Below, one piece after another: positions 52,810 through 62,264 of a stretch of DNA of 64,000 bases; positions within the stretch are counted from its first letter, which is position 1; the number at the start of each line of letters is the position of its first letter. A program made the translations under genes and the position numbers. The stretch is taken from contig QGGY01000006.1 of assembly GCA_003148945.1 (NCBI GenBank), positions 248,001 through 312,000 on the forward strand. The letters run 5' to 3'. The DNA comes from Murimonas intestini. Its GTDB lineage: Bacteria; Bacillota; Clostridia; Lachnospirales; Lachnospiraceae. The notes below the pieces were generated by a model. It saw only the letters and a program-made list of their open reading frames with translations. It had not been told where the DNA came from and did no database searches.

Positions 52810-53784
52810 ATGGATATCAATACTAAAAAGCTTAAAAAGAATGCTTTTCGCGTCACCAAGGTCAGGGGCAAGACTGCTTCCCGGATCCGTGTGCCCGGCG
52901 GCCATTTGGACGCAGGATATTTATCACTTATACAGGAAATCGCTGAAAAATTCGGCAACGGCACAGTGCATATCACAAACCGCCAGGGCTTTGAGATCCC
53001 CGGAATCGATTATGAAAATATGCCCCAGGTCAATGCCATGCTTCAGCCCATCATCGAGGGCCTGAACATTAACCAGGCTGATCCGGGAAAGGGCTATCCG
53101 GCAAGCGGCACCCGGAATATCTCCGCATGCATCGGAAACCGGGTCTGTCCTTTCGCCTGCTATGATACTACCGCCTTTGCACAGAGAATAGAAAAGGCCG
53201 TTTTTCCAAACGACCTGCATTTCAAGATAGCGCTGACCGGCTGCCCCAATGACTGTGCAAAGGTCCGCATGCACGATTTCGGCATCATCGGCATGACGCT
53301 GCCTGTGCTTGAAAAAGACCGCTGCGTGACATGCTCCGCATGTGTGAAGGCCTGCCGCAGGAAGTCTGTGGAGGCTCTCACTGCTGTCAGCTTCCGGCCG
53401 TCCAGAAATGAAGAAAAATGTATCGGCTGCGGTGAATGTATCCTGAACTGCCCCACATCAGCCTGGACAAGGAGCGGTAAAAAATATTACCGCCTCACCC
53501 TGTTCGGGAGAAGCGGCAAAAGGAACCCCCGTCTCGGGGAAGATTTTATCAAGTGGGCTGACGAAGAGAGTATCATAAAGATAATCCTGAACACCTACGA
53601 TTACGTGGAACATTATATCGACCGCACCGCGCCGGGCGGAAAAGAGCACATTGGTTACATCGTGGACCGCACCGGCTTTGAGGAGTACAAAAAATGGGCG
53701 CTAAAAGATGTCACACTCCCGGAGATCGCAAAGGTATATACCCCGCTGTATTGGAGCAATGGGATATCATTTACCGGAAGATGA
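52810..53784 (+). CDS. asrC: anaerobic sulfite reductase subunit C (siroheme subunit)
   Basis: Catalytic subunit that reduces sulfite to sulfide with six electrons. The 324 residues hold the siroheme/4Fe-4S ligands CIGNRVC and TGCPNDC, followed by two ferredoxin motifs CVTCSACVKACRR and CIGCGECILNCPT. AGGAGG precedes the ATG after a 14-bp gap. Its 3' end overlaps the convergent MATE gene by 18 bp, so no dedicated terminator can lie between them. A siroheme synthesis gene is not present here. Confidence 0.95.
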   Translation: MDINTKKLKKNAFRVTKVRGKTASRIRVPGGHLDAGYLSLIQEIAEKFGNGTVHITNRQGFEIPGIDYENMPQVNAMLQPIIEGLNINQADPGKGYPASGTRNISACIGNRVCPFACYDTTAFAQRIEKAVFPNDLHFKIALTGCPNDCAKVRMHDFGIIGMTLPVLEKDRCVTCSACVKACRRKSVEALTAVSFRPSRNEEKCIGCGECILNCPTSAWTRSGKKYYRLTLFGRSGKRNPRLGEDFIKWADEESIIKIILNTYDYVEHYIDRTAPGGKEHIGYIVDRTGFEEYKKWALKDVTLPEIAKVYTPLYWSNGISFTGR

Positions 53785-55125
53785 TATTCTCTGTCTCTCT
53801 TTCTTCCCAAGAAGGGCAAAATAACCCACACACAGTATGATCTGGAAGGCTGTGGAGAGCGGGATGGCCAGGCCGACCTTGAACAGTGATACAGGTTTTA
53901 TAAGGCTCATCAGATAAGATACAGGGATCCTGACACAGAACGCGCCTGCGATCCCCTGTATCATGACAAAGGTGGTCTTCCCGCAGCCGTTGAAATATCC
54001 CGTAAAACAGAATGCAAATGATACAAGCAGGCAGTCCAGGGCATATGCCTTCAGATATTCTGCCGAGGCGAGTATGACCGCCTCATCTTTTGCAAACATC
54101 CCCGAGAGGATATCTCCATGGAAGAAAGAAAAATATGCCAGGAAGACTCCAAGCCCCAGAGATACAAGGATGCCGTAGAGCAGCGCCCTTCTGGCCCTGG
54201 CAGGCTTTCCGGCCCCTGTATTCTGTGCAACAAAGGCTGACATGGCCTGGGAACACGCTGACGGGATCAGCAGCACGAATCCGCAGATTTTCTCCGCCAC
54301 TCCTACTCCAGCGGATGCGATAACTCCCAGCGTGTTGATGATTGCCGTGATTGCCAGAAATGAGGCAGAGACAAGGACATCCTGGAGCGCGATGGGGAAC
54401 CCCAGCCTGAGGACAGCCGGGACATAGCCCTTGTGAAACTTTATGTATTCCTTCCCGAACTCAAACGGGAACTTCTGCTTCCTGATGATAACAAATGACA
54501 GCAGGACGCTGACTGCCTGGGCAAACACTGTGGCTATGGCAGCGCCTGCCGCCCCCAGGTGGAAGCCCCCTACAAGAAGCAGATCCCCTGCTATATTTAC
54601 AACACACGCAATAGCTACTGTAATCAGCGGCATCTTAGAATTGCCCATCCCCCTGAAAATACTTCCCAGCACATTATAGGCAATAATAAAGACCGAGCCT
54701 GCTGAGCAGATACGCACATACAATATGGTATCATCAAATGCCTCCAGGGGCGTCTGCATGACCTTCCCAAAGGGCACTGCAAGCAGCTGCATCAGCACAG
54801 TCACTGCTATGCCTATGACTATAAACATGCAGATACTGGCTCCAACTACCCTGCCCGCATCCGAGAGCCTGCCCTCCCCGATCTTCTGCCCCAGCAGGAT
54901 AGTCGTTCCCATAGCCAGGCCCACGATAGCTGAAGTGATAACCTGCATCATCCAGCTTCCGGTTGAAACAGCCGATACAGAAGCCGCATTTCCAAACTGT
55001 CCCACGATCAGCATATCCACAGCTCCATACATTGTCTGCAGAAAAAGCGCCAGAAGCACCGGCAGCGCAAACCCCATAAGGGGTGAGAATATTTTTCCTT
55101 CTGTAAAATTCTTCGTGTTTTCCAT
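53767..55125 (-). CDS. MATE-family efflux transporter
   Basis: 452-residue inner-membrane antiporter with 12 hydrophobic segments in two related halves. It starts FTEGKIFSPLMGFALPVLLALFLQTMYGAVDMLIVG, typical of the DinF/NorM-like clostridial MATE group. The second half repeats the pattern near 235. It exports cationic drugs or metabolites by sodium or proton exchange; the substrate is unknown. GGAG precedes the ATG at 55125. Its tail overlaps asrC on the other strand. Confidence 0.92.
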   Translation of the reverse strand: MENTKNFTEGKIFSPLMGFALPVLLALFLQTMYGAVDMLIVGQFGNAASVSAVSTGSWMMQVITSAIVGLAMGTTILLGQKIGEGRLSDAGRVVGASICMFIVIGIAVTVLMQLLAVPFGKVMQTPLEAFDDTILYVRICSAGSVFIIAYNVLGSIFRGMGNSKMPLITVAIACVVNIAGDLLLVGGFHLGAAGAAIATVFAQAVSVLLSFVIIRKQKFPFEFGKEYIKFHKGYVPAVLRLGFPIALQDVLVSASFLAITAIINTLGVIASAGVGVAEKICGFVLLIPSACSQAMSAFVAQNTGAGKPARARRALLYGILVSLGLGVFLAYFSFFHGDILSGMFAKDEAVILASAEYLKAYALDCLLVSFAFCFTGYFNGCGKTTFVMIQGIAGAFCVRIPVSYLMSLIKPVSLFKVGLAIPLSTAFQIILCVGYFALLGKKERQRISSSGK

Positions 55126-55176
55126 AAACCTTTCTCCTTAATCCCTTCATGTTCAAGAACGTATTTGTACTCAAAA

Positions 55177-55224
55177 AAGCCGGACAAGGCAGCAGGCGTT
55201 TCAGCCCGCCATCTTATCCGGCTT
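55177..55224 (-). terminator. terminator of thrS
   Basis: Arms AAGCCGGA and TCCGGCTT with a further paired GC-rich interior, followed on the minus strand by TTTTTT, 70 bp past the thrS stop. Confidence 0.8.
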
Positions 55225-55290
55225 GTTACTTCTTTAGAGTAATTTGCCTCCGATGAGCGCTATCATTATAGCTTATGGACCAGAAATTTG

Positions 55291-57048
55291 TCAAGCCTCC
55301 TCTTCGGCTTCCGCCATTTCCAGAAATGTGCTGAGGCTGACAGCTCCCATATCTCCGGCATCCCTTTTCCTGAGTGAAACTGTCCCTGATTCTTTTTCTT
55401 TCTCCCCAACTATCATCATAAAGGGGACTTTATCCAGCTGTGCCTCCCTGATCTTATAGCCCAGTTTTTCATCTCTCATATCTATCTCGCAGCGCACATT
55501 TTTTTCACGCAGCTTCTCCATCACCTCCTGTGCATATCCTGCAAATCTGTCTGATACAGGAAGTATCTTTACCTGGACAGGGGCAAGCCAGCAGGGGAAT
55601 TTTCCCGCATAATGTTCTATGAGTATCCCTATGAACCTCTCGATCGAGCCAAATACTACCCTGTGGATCATAATGGGTCTGTGTTTCTTTCCGTCAGCCC
55701 CCACATACTCTGCTTCAAATCTCAGCGGGAGCTGGAAATCCAGCTGTATCGTCCCGCACTGCCACGTCCTGCCTATGGAGTCCTCCAGATGGAAGTCTAT
55801 CTTGGGTCCGTAAAAAGCCCCGTCCCCCTCATTTATAATATAGTCCATGCCAAGGGCGTCAAGAGCGCTCTTAAGCCCATCTGTAGCCAGTTCCCAGTCC
55901 TCATCGCTCCCTATGCTGTCCTCCGGCCTTGTAGAGAGCTCCACATGGTATTTAAAGCCGAATCTGCTGTATACTTCATCAATAAGGCTGATCACCCTCT
56001 TAATCTCATCTGTGATCTGTTCCTCTGTCATAAAAATATGGGCATCATCCTGTGTAAAGCAGCGCACCCTCATCAGCCCGTGCAGCTGCCCGGATTTCTC
56101 ATGCCTGTGTACAAGGCCAAGCTCTCCCATCCTGAGAGGCAGGTCCTTATAGGAACGCGGCTCCATCTTATATACAAGCATCCCTCCCGGGCAGTTCATG
56201 GGCTTAATGGCAAAATCCTTCTCATCAATGACTGTTGTGTACATATTTTCCCTGTAGTGGTCCCAATGTCCCGATGTCTCCCAGAGGCTCCTCTCCAGCA
56301 TCATGGGTGTGGATATTTCCACATAGCCTTCTCTCTGATGAAGCCTGCGCCAATAATCTATAAGCAGGTTCTTCAGGACCATCCCTTTAGGCAGAAAGAA
56401 CGGAAAGCCCGGCCCCTCTTCCATCATTGTAAATAATCCCAGCTCTTTTCCCAGCTTTCTGTGATCTCTCAGCTTTGCCTCCTCTTCCTGCTTCAGATAC
56501 GCCTCCAGTTCAGAAGACTTGGGGAAGGACGTCCCGTAAATCCTTGTAAGCATCTTATTCTTCTCATTTCCTCTCCAGTAAGCGCCAGCCACACCTGTCA
56601 GCTTGAAGGCCCTGATCAGGCTTGTATTAGATACATGGGGGCCGGCACACAGGTCCGTATATTCCCCCTGCTGGTAGAAGCTGACAGCCTCCCTGCAGGG
56701 CAGCTCCCTGATCAGCTCAGCCTTGTATTCCTCGTCTTTCTCTTCCATCAGGGCCAGGGCCTCCTCCCGGCTGGCCTCATATCTTCTGAGAGGGAGGGAT
56801 TCTTTTACTATCTTCTTCATTTCCTTCTCCACATCTTCCAGATTCTCTGCTGTAAATGGAAAGCTGAATTCAAAGTCATAATAAAAACCTTTTTCAATAG
56901 ACGGCCCAATGGCGCACTTTGTCTCCGGATACAGACGCTTGACCGCCTGTGCCAGAATATGGGCTGTCGTGTGCCGGAATGCCGCCCTTCCTTCCTCAGA
57001 ATCAAATCCCAGTTCTTTAATTGTTCCATCCTTCATACTTACTTTCAT
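55291..57048 (-). CDS. thrS: threonyl-tRNA synthetase lacking the TGS domain
   Basis: Charges tRNA-Thr. The 585 residues are about 55 to 60 shorter than the usual enzyme. After MKVSMKDGTIKELG the sequence passes directly into the editing domain (EEGRAAFRHTTAHILAQAVKRLYP), so the N-terminal TGS domain is missing except for its first strand. Editing-domain HTTAH is intact. In the class II core, motif 2 is RHEKSGQLHGLMRVR, the zinc Cys is in MNCPGG and motif 3 is the GSIERFIGIL region. The anticodon-binding domain ends the protein. The start at 57048 has GGAG upstream. Regulated by the T-box leader. Confidence 0.95.
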   Translation of the reverse strand: MKVSMKDGTIKELGFDSEEGRAAFRHTTAHILAQAVKRLYPETKCAIGPSIEKGFYYDFEFSFPFTAENLEDVEKEMKKIVKESLPLRRYEASREEALALMEEKDEEYKAELIRELPCREAVSFYQQGEYTDLCAGPHVSNTSLIRAFKLTGVAGAYWRGNEKNKMLTRIYGTSFPKSSELEAYLKQEEEAKLRDHRKLGKELGLFTMMEEGPGFPFFLPKGMVLKNLLIDYWRRLHQREGYVEISTPMMLERSLWETSGHWDHYRENMYTTVIDEKDFAIKPMNCPGGMLVYKMEPRSYKDLPLRMGELGLVHRHEKSGQLHGLMRVRCFTQDDAHIFMTEEQITDEIKRVISLIDEVYSRFGFKYHVELSTRPEDSIGSDEDWELATDGLKSALDALGMDYIINEGDGAFYGPKIDFHLEDSIGRTWQCGTIQLDFQLPLRFEAEYVGADGKKHRPIMIHRVVFGSIERFIGILIEHYAGKFPCWLAPVQVKILPVSDRFAGYAQEVMEKLREKNVRCEIDMRDEKLGYKIREAQLDKVPFMMIVGEKEKESGTVSLRKRDAGDMGAVSLSTFLEMAEAEEEA

Positions 57049-57154
57049 GCTAAAATCTCCTCTTCTTCCATATTTCTCATATTTTTCTGCGGGTTCCCTG
57101 CTGAGAGCAGATAACATAAGAAAGGACTGCAGAATGAAGTTTCCAATAAAATAA

Positions 57155-57440
57155 AAAAGCACCCCTATAGATAGACAGATCGTCTAAATATAAGGGTGCA
57201 CACTTTTCATGCACGGTTCCACCTTAACTTTTCACTTCGGATTCAAACAAATCCTATCCTTTAACGCAGGCATACGTCAGCGCCTACTCCCTCCCCCGGT
57301 CCGGCAGATCCGGAACAGTTCAGTCTTTCAGCGCAGCAGCTTAGGAATGGTTTTCGTCAGACTTTCTTCATAAGGGGCTTCCACCTGTGCTCCCTCTCTC
57401 TGGATGTTTCCGTCTGACTACTCTTTCCGTCATCGCTTTT
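57155..57440 (-). promoter_or_regulatory. T-box riboswitch of thrS
   Basis: The minus-strand leader contains the T-box sequence AAGGTGGAACCGTGC (57211-57225) followed by a terminator GCACCC.../...GGGGTGC (57159-57199) and TTTTTT. Upstream are the stem I features AGAGAG and a GGTGGAAG distal loop. Uncharged tRNA-Thr should stabilise the antiterminator and allow thrS expression. A Thr codon ACC at 57351-57349 is one candidate specifier, but I could not fix the specifier loop. Confidence 0.88.
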
Positions 57441-57468
57441 CTTATGTTATTAATCATATTATAGCAGG

Positions 57469-58515
57469 TCATTTTGTTACGTCAAGGCTTTTTTCCATAT
57501 CCATCTGCCAGTATACCCTGAAATGCTCTTCATTCAGCAGATCCACAAATCTCTTCTTGAAGATCAGGAATTCCTCCAGGTCCATGAGGATATGGTAGAG
57601 CATAGCCCTGCTCTCAAACTCTTCACGTGTGACAGGAAGCGGCTCTTCCCTCATCTTTTCGAATATATCCTGCAGTTTCTCAATCTGCCTGACAGGGATG
57701 TTCATTTCTTTTACATAGGGTGTCAGATATGTGATGTAATCTGATATGATCCTGGCCTGCGCAGGCAGGCTCCTTATCTTTTTCATCTCATAATGCAGAT
57801 TGTGAAGTACCCCGAACTGTTTTATCCGCATCTCAAAGTACTGGATATAATATCCTGAATGTGACTGGAGATTATTGTTCTGATAATCATATGCCCTGTC
57901 CAGGAAAATCTGCAGACGTTTTTCCAGGCCGATGATATCCTCCCAGACATTTATCCTGTCCTCTTCATTCATCAGATAATGGGCAAGTTCCTCCAATATG
58001 GTCTGCAGCGCTCCTTCCGTCTCCCTCATATCCTGTATGATCCTGCTTTTCTGGGCGCTGTTGTTCTGAAACAGGTTCAAAAGCACGGCGATGGTGATTC
58101 CGATCAGTACCAGCAGGAATTCATTCAATATAAAATGCCAGGTAAAATTATGGGTGGCCAGAAAATGTGTGCCGATAACCGCATTCACAGATATGGTAGC
58201 CTTCCATCCAATAGATTCGCTTATAATGATCAGCAGAAAGATAAACAGTCCAAAGGCGATCCACTGGCTGTCCACATGCATAAATATGATTTTCGAAAGA
58301 ATGACTGACATGGCAAAGGTGAGGACACGGAAAAATGACAGCTTCAGAGTCTCCCACTTGGTAGTCGCTATGGTCAGCAGCGCTATGATACCTGCCGACG
58401 ATGCATATTCCAGCTGCATCCACTCTGCAATCCATATCCCGATACAGCTTCCTACAGCTATTTTCAAAGCCTGGATCAATATTTTAATAATCTCGGTTTT
58501 TCTGCCCGCTCTCAA
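57469..58515 (-). CDS. aromatic acid exporter (ArAE/FUSC-like) family protein
   Basis: 348-residue protein with an N-terminal membrane domain of about five or six helices (15-155). A helical cytoplasmic part of about 190 residues follows (RDMRETEGALQTILEELAHY-like, then IGLEKRLQIFLDRAYDYQNN). This is the layout of the small Firmicute members of the aromatic acid exporter family. The function is unproven. The start is a TTG at 58515 with GGAGGTG at good distance; no ATG lies near the N-terminus. It is followed by the T-box leader of thrS on the same strand. Confidence 0.8.
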   Translation of the reverse strand: MRAGRKTEIIKILIQALKIAVGSCIGIWIAEWMQLEYASSAGIIALLTIATTKWETLKLSFFRVLTFAMSVILSKIIFMHVDSQWIAFGLFIFLLIIISESIGWKATISVNAVIGTHFLATHNFTWHFILNEFLLVLIGITIAVLLNLFQNNSAQKSRIIQDMRETEGALQTILEELAHYLMNEEDRINVWEDIIGLEKRLQIFLDRAYDYQNNNLQSHSGYYIQYFEMRIKQFGVLHNLHYEMKKIRSLPAQARIISDYITYLTPYVKEMNIPVRQIEKLQDIFEKMREEPLPVTREEFESRAMLYHILMDLEEFLIFKKRFVDLLNEEHFRVYWQMDMEKSLDVTK

Positions 58516-58602
58516 CTGATTGTCACCTCCGCCTTTCTATGGTTGTTTTTTTATTGCCTGCTAATAATCATTATAACTTGCAGATATAAACGATGTAAAG
58601 AA

Positions 58603-58674
58603 ATTTTGGCGCTGAAATCCCCGTGATTTACGTAAAAGTTTCGCGCTGCAGCCCTGGGGATTTCCGTGCAAAAT
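58603..58674. repeat. long imperfect hairpin in the gap before the adenine deaminase end
   Basis: The 400-bp gap 58516-58915 has no gene. It holds this hairpin (ATTTTG/CAAAAT outside, AAATCCCC/GGGGATTT inside), the repeat at 58692-58719 and a palindrome at 58815-58851. Confidence 0.5.
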
Positions 58675-58691
58675 ACGCAAGAAAACACCTG

Positions 58692-58719
58692 GCAGAACAG
58701 CGTCATTTGAACAGTAATG
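58692..58719 (+). repeat. GAACAGTAA-type repeat, copy 2
   Basis: Begins GCAGAACAGCGTCATTTGAA and ends CAGTAATG. It matches 22 of 28 bases with 48278-48305. Confidence 0.45.
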
Positions 58720-58814
58720 ACTTACCTTCACCAAATATGCCGGCATATATACATACTATACCCAAAATAACCAGCTCTATTATTCTGCCTTATCCGCAAC
58801 CATTTTTAAACACA

Positions 58815-58851
58815 GGAAAGGGAGGGCACGTCTCTACGCACTCTCCCTTTC
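58815..58851 (-). terminator. hairpin after the adenine deaminase gene
   Basis: Arms GAAAGGGAG and CTCCCTTTC with a partly paired interior, 65 bp past the stop. No T tract on the minus strand. Confidence 0.45.
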
Positions 58852-58915
58852 TTATACTGCGGAGCACTTCTGCCTCCTGGTTGATTGCTTATCACTCTGT
58901 GACAAATAACACATC

Positions 58916-60706
58916 CTATGCCTCTGTAAGAAAAAGAGGCACCGTCTCACCTTTTGCCACATCCACCAGTCCGCAGTCTGTGAGTTTAAGGGCCGGACTG
59001 ACGGGAAGTCCCAGGGTGCATAATGACATGATAGGATTATAATGTCTGTATCCCAGATCAATGAGGCTCTCTCTGACTGAGCGGAGCATATTGCCTATAT
59101 CATCCGCGGGAAGCTCTGACAGGATGCCGCAGACAGGCAGAGGCAGCTCCGAGGCAACACGCCCGTCCTCCACTGTGCATATCCCTCCCTGAAGCTGTAT
59201 CAGTCTTCTTGCCGCTGTCAGCATATCATCTGTATCAGCCCCGATGACCATGAGGTTATGATGGTCATGATAGTAGGTGGTGGCAGCAGCCCCTCTCTTT
59301 ATACAGTCCCCTGTCACAAATCCATAGCCTATATTTCCATTCCTTCCGTGACGCTCCATGACTGCAGCCAGCATGCAGCCTGTCCCTTGCCACAGCAGCT
59401 TTCCGTCAGCCACTTCCATTTCCACATGGCTTTCTTTCGTCTGTGTGCATCCGTCATGCACCTCTATGACACGGACAAGGATGCGTTCACGACCGCCGTT
59501 TAAAGTCCTCTCCCTCACCTTGCGGGGAAGTGGGGGCTCCAGCTGCTCTGCCAGGATGGAGTCAAGATGCACACTGTGGTAAAATCCCGTGGGAAACCCG
59601 TAGGGACGCAGCTGCCTTCCCGTCTCTCCCTTACAGAAAATCTCTTTTCCGTCTTTAAAGACATAGTCCGGCTCAAAGATCATGTGCTCTTCTCTTCTGA
59701 CCAGCTGGAAATCCGCCCTTCTTCCAGGCGCCAGGGCCCCTCTGTCTCTCAGATTCATCCTTCTGGCCGGGGTATATGATGCACAGTATATGGCTTCCTT
59801 CAACGGAAATCCCATATCTACGGCCTTCTGGACAATGTAATTGAGCTGTCCGTGTTCTTTAAGTTCATCCGCCATAGTGTCATCTGTCACAAAACAGCAG
59901 TGTTCATACAATCCATTATCTATGATATACTCCAGTATCTCCCGCTTCAACATTTTCTCCTGGAGCTCTACAAACATGCCGTTTTCAAAGCGCTCCCTGA
60001 TCTCCTCCAGATTATGCTCTGTGTGGTCGGCATCAATTCCCCTGTAGAGAAATTTCGCCAGGTCCAGGCCCACAAGTGACGGACAGTGCCCCTCAACCAC
60101 AGCCTGGGGATCCTCCTCCCTGAGATAATCCAGGAATCTGGTGATTTCCAGTTCATCCCCCCGGACTATCTGCCGGTAATTCATCACCTCACCAACACAG
60201 ACTACACCGTCCTCCTGCATCAGGTGCTTCATCTCTTCAAATCCTATGACACCCCCTGTTGTCTCCAGCTTTTCATTTGTGGACGGAACACTGCTTGGAA
60301 TGCCATAATAAATATCAACAGGGGAATCCTTGGCTCCGTTTATCATTTCATGGATTCCCTGCATTCCCATCACATTCGCTATCTCATGAGGCTCCGACAC
60401 AAGTGTTGTCACCCCGCAGGACGCAGCGCGCTCACCAAATGAAACGGGCGTCATCATAGAGCTTTCAATATGCATATGGATATCTATGAAGCCAGGAAGC
60501 ATCAGATGCCCTCTGCCGTCAAGAATACGGCCGGCCTCTATCTGCTGCCTCCCCTCGTCCTCAGACTGGCCTCCCATTCCCATGCAGCCCTTAGTGTCCA
60601 CATACCATATCCGCTCACCTTTGACATATACATCTGCAGGAATGAACTTTTTCAGATAAGAATTATAAACTTCTGTACCCTTTATGAGCAAATCCGCTTT
60701 TTCCAT
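58916..60706 (-). CDS. ade: adenine deaminase
   Basis: Converts adenine to hypoxanthine and ammonia. The 596 residues match the bacterial AdeC/Ade family. The metal-binding HMHIESSMM motif (about 96-104) and PHEIANVMG follow the small beta domain. EGHCPSL and FVTDDT carry further ligands in the amidohydrolase barrel. The C-terminal part (ATTYYHDHHNLMVIGAD onward) is the extra domain typical of this group. AGGAGG precedes the ATG. It follows a purine permease by 55 bp, so uptake and deamination are linked. Confidence 0.95.
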   Translation of the reverse strand: MEKADLLIKGTEVYNSYLKKFIPADVYVKGERIWYVDTKGCMGMGGQSEDEGRQQIEAGRILDGRGHLMLPGFIDIHMHIESSMMTPVSFGERAASCGVTTLVSEPHEIANVMGMQGIHEMINGAKDSPVDIYYGIPSSVPSTNEKLETTGGVIGFEEMKHLMQEDGVVCVGEVMNYRQIVRGDELEITRFLDYLREEDPQAVVEGHCPSLVGLDLAKFLYRGIDADHTEHNLEEIRERFENGMFVELQEKMLKREILEYIIDNGLYEHCCFVTDDTMADELKEHGQLNYIVQKAVDMGFPLKEAIYCASYTPARRMNLRDRGALAPGRRADFQLVRREEHMIFEPDYVFKDGKEIFCKGETGRQLRPYGFPTGFYHSVHLDSILAEQLEPPLPRKVRERTLNGGRERILVRVIEVHDGCTQTKESHVEMEVADGKLLWQGTGCMLAAVMERHGRNGNIGYGFVTGDCIKRGAAATTYYHDHHNLMVIGADTDDMLTAARRLIQLQGGICTVEDGRVASELPLPVCGILSELPADDIGNMLRSVRESLIDLGYRHYNPIMSLCTLGLPVSPALKLTDCGLVDVAKGETVPLFLTEA

Positions 60707-60761
60707 ATATCCTCCTGTCTGAACCTTCAGCAGTCTGGTTTCCCCAAACTGCCGCAGGCGA

Positions 60762-62066
60762 TTAAATAATTGAATAGAAATACAGCAGGCACACTGCTAC
60801 AAGGATCCACATTACAGGGCGGATCTCTTTAATTTTTCCAGATGCGATTTTCATGATCACATAAACAGGCAGGGCGGCACATATACCGTTTGCGATATTA
60901 TTTCCAAAGATCGTAAATGCAATGCATACAAAGGCCGGAAACGCTTCTGTCATATCGTCAAAACGGATATTCTTCATGGCTCCCAGCATATTAATGCCAA
61001 TGTACATAAGAACAGGAGCTGTGGCAGCCGATGGTATCATCAGCGCTACCGGCGCCAGTATCAGGGCAAGGGCAAAGAAAACCGATGTAAAGATAACTGT
61101 CAGCCCTGTCTTGCCTCCTGCCTCCACTCCTGCGGAGGATTCCAGGTATGTTGTCATACTGGGCATGCCAAACAGTGCACCGAAGCTTGTTGCCACTGCA
61201 TCCACCTTAAAGCATTTATCGATTCCCGGAAGGTTTCCGTCCTTATCCAGATAACCGGCCTTAGCTCCCACGCCCAGAACTGTGCCGAAGGTGGAAAAGA
61301 AGTCAGGCACAAACAGAGCGATCAAAAACGGGATATATGCAAAATTCAAAGCCCCTGTAAAATCAATGCGCATAAACTGCTCCCCGATATTAGCCGGCAT
61401 AGTAAAGAGGCTCTCAGGCAGCTTTGTCACTCCAAATGGTATACCAACAAGTGTCGTCAGGGCAATAGCTATGATCATGTCACCGGGTACTTTCCTGGAT
61501 TTCAGGATGAGCAGGATCACAAATCCGATCACAGCCACTATAACTGTTGGTGCGGTCAGGTCACCGAAGCCCAGGCTTTTCTTTGCCTCATTGGCGATGA
61601 TCAGTCCGCAGCTCTTAGCGCCCAGAAGCGCAATAAACAGGCCGATACCTGCGCTGACTGCATGCTTTAAGCTGACGGGGATGACCTTCACTACCGCCTC
61701 CCTCAGGCCCAGAAACGATATGGCAATGAACAGCACACCGCTCCAGAATATAACACCTGCCGCGATTTCAGGCGATATCCCGTCATTTGCGATCATGGCA
61801 GTCACGATACCCACGCTCCCCAGCCCCGGCGCCAGCGCAAAAGGCCTGTTCGTATAGAATGCCATGGCACAAGTCGTCAGGATGACAAGCAGTATTAATA
61901 CAGTAAACATCACATGCTTATTAAGCCCTGCGGACTCCATCATATTCGGGACTGTAGCCAGCACATACGCCATAGTCACGAAGGTTGTGAGCCCGGCAAG
62001 CAGCTCGGTCCTCACATTTGTGTGGAACTCTGATAATTTAAATCTCTTCTCCAACCACTGTTTCAT
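60762..62066 (-). CDS. AzgA/PbuG-type purine permease
   Basis: 434-residue membrane transporter with about 13 helices, importing adenine, guanine or hypoxanthine by proton symport. It starts KRFKLSEFHTNVRTELLAGLTTFVTMAYVLATVP, the AzgA subfamily signature. GLGSVGIVTAMIANDG and PSMTTYLESSAGVEAGGKTGLT are also conserved. First gene of the operon with adenine deaminase. Its promoter lies beside a LysR-type palindrome rather than a purine riboswitch. Confidence 0.92.
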   Translation of the reverse strand: MKQWLEKRFKLSEFHTNVRTELLAGLTTFVTMAYVLATVPNMMESAGLNKHVMFTVLILLVILTTCAMAFYTNRPFALAPGLGSVGIVTAMIANDGISPEIAAGVIFWSGVLFIAISFLGLREAVVKVIPVSLKHAVSAGIGLFIALLGAKSCGLIIANEAKKSLGFGDLTAPTVIVAVIGFVILLILKSRKVPGDMIIAIALTTLVGIPFGVTKLPESLFTMPANIGEQFMRIDFTGALNFAYIPFLIALFVPDFFSTFGTVLGVGAKAGYLDKDGNLPGIDKCFKVDAVATSFGALFGMPSMTTYLESSAGVEAGGKTGLTVIFTSVFFALALILAPVALMIPSAATAPVLMYIGINMLGAMKNIRFDDMTEAFPAFVCIAFTIFGNNIANGICAALPVYVIMKIASGKIKEIRPVMWILVAVCLLYFYSII

Positions 62067-62124
62067 CTGTCTCTCTCCTTGCTTTTATTTTCTCCTTGTA
62101 TTTCCTTGCTTCTCAGCTGTAATC

Positions 62125-62190
62125 ATTGTAAAATAAACATAATTGAAAGTCTAATTCATCTTAGCCATGACAGCGATTCCAATTTGGAAT
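62125..62190 (-). promoter_or_regulatory. purine permease promoter and LysR-type operator
   Basis: Minus-strand TAGACT (62148-62153), 17-bp spacer, TACAAT (62125-62130). A perfect 15-bp palindrome ATTCCAA-T-TTGGAAT (62176-62190), with the T-N11-A form bound by LysR proteins, lies 22 bp before the -35, an activator position. Confidence 0.65.
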
Positions 62191-62264
62191 AAGAAAACCG
62201 GCAAGTAAATGAAATATTACGCAGCAGGATTCCATATACCCGGAATTTGAAAACGGAGATAACT

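Noticed and set aside
58561-58746. 61-codon minus-strand frame in the gene-free gap
   Set aside because: No ribosome site, crosses the hairpin and repeat, and composition is not protein-like.
62067-62264. Purine riboswitch before the purine permease
   Set aside because: The conserved purine aptamer core and loop pair were not seen on the minus strand; a LysR-type palindrome is present instead.
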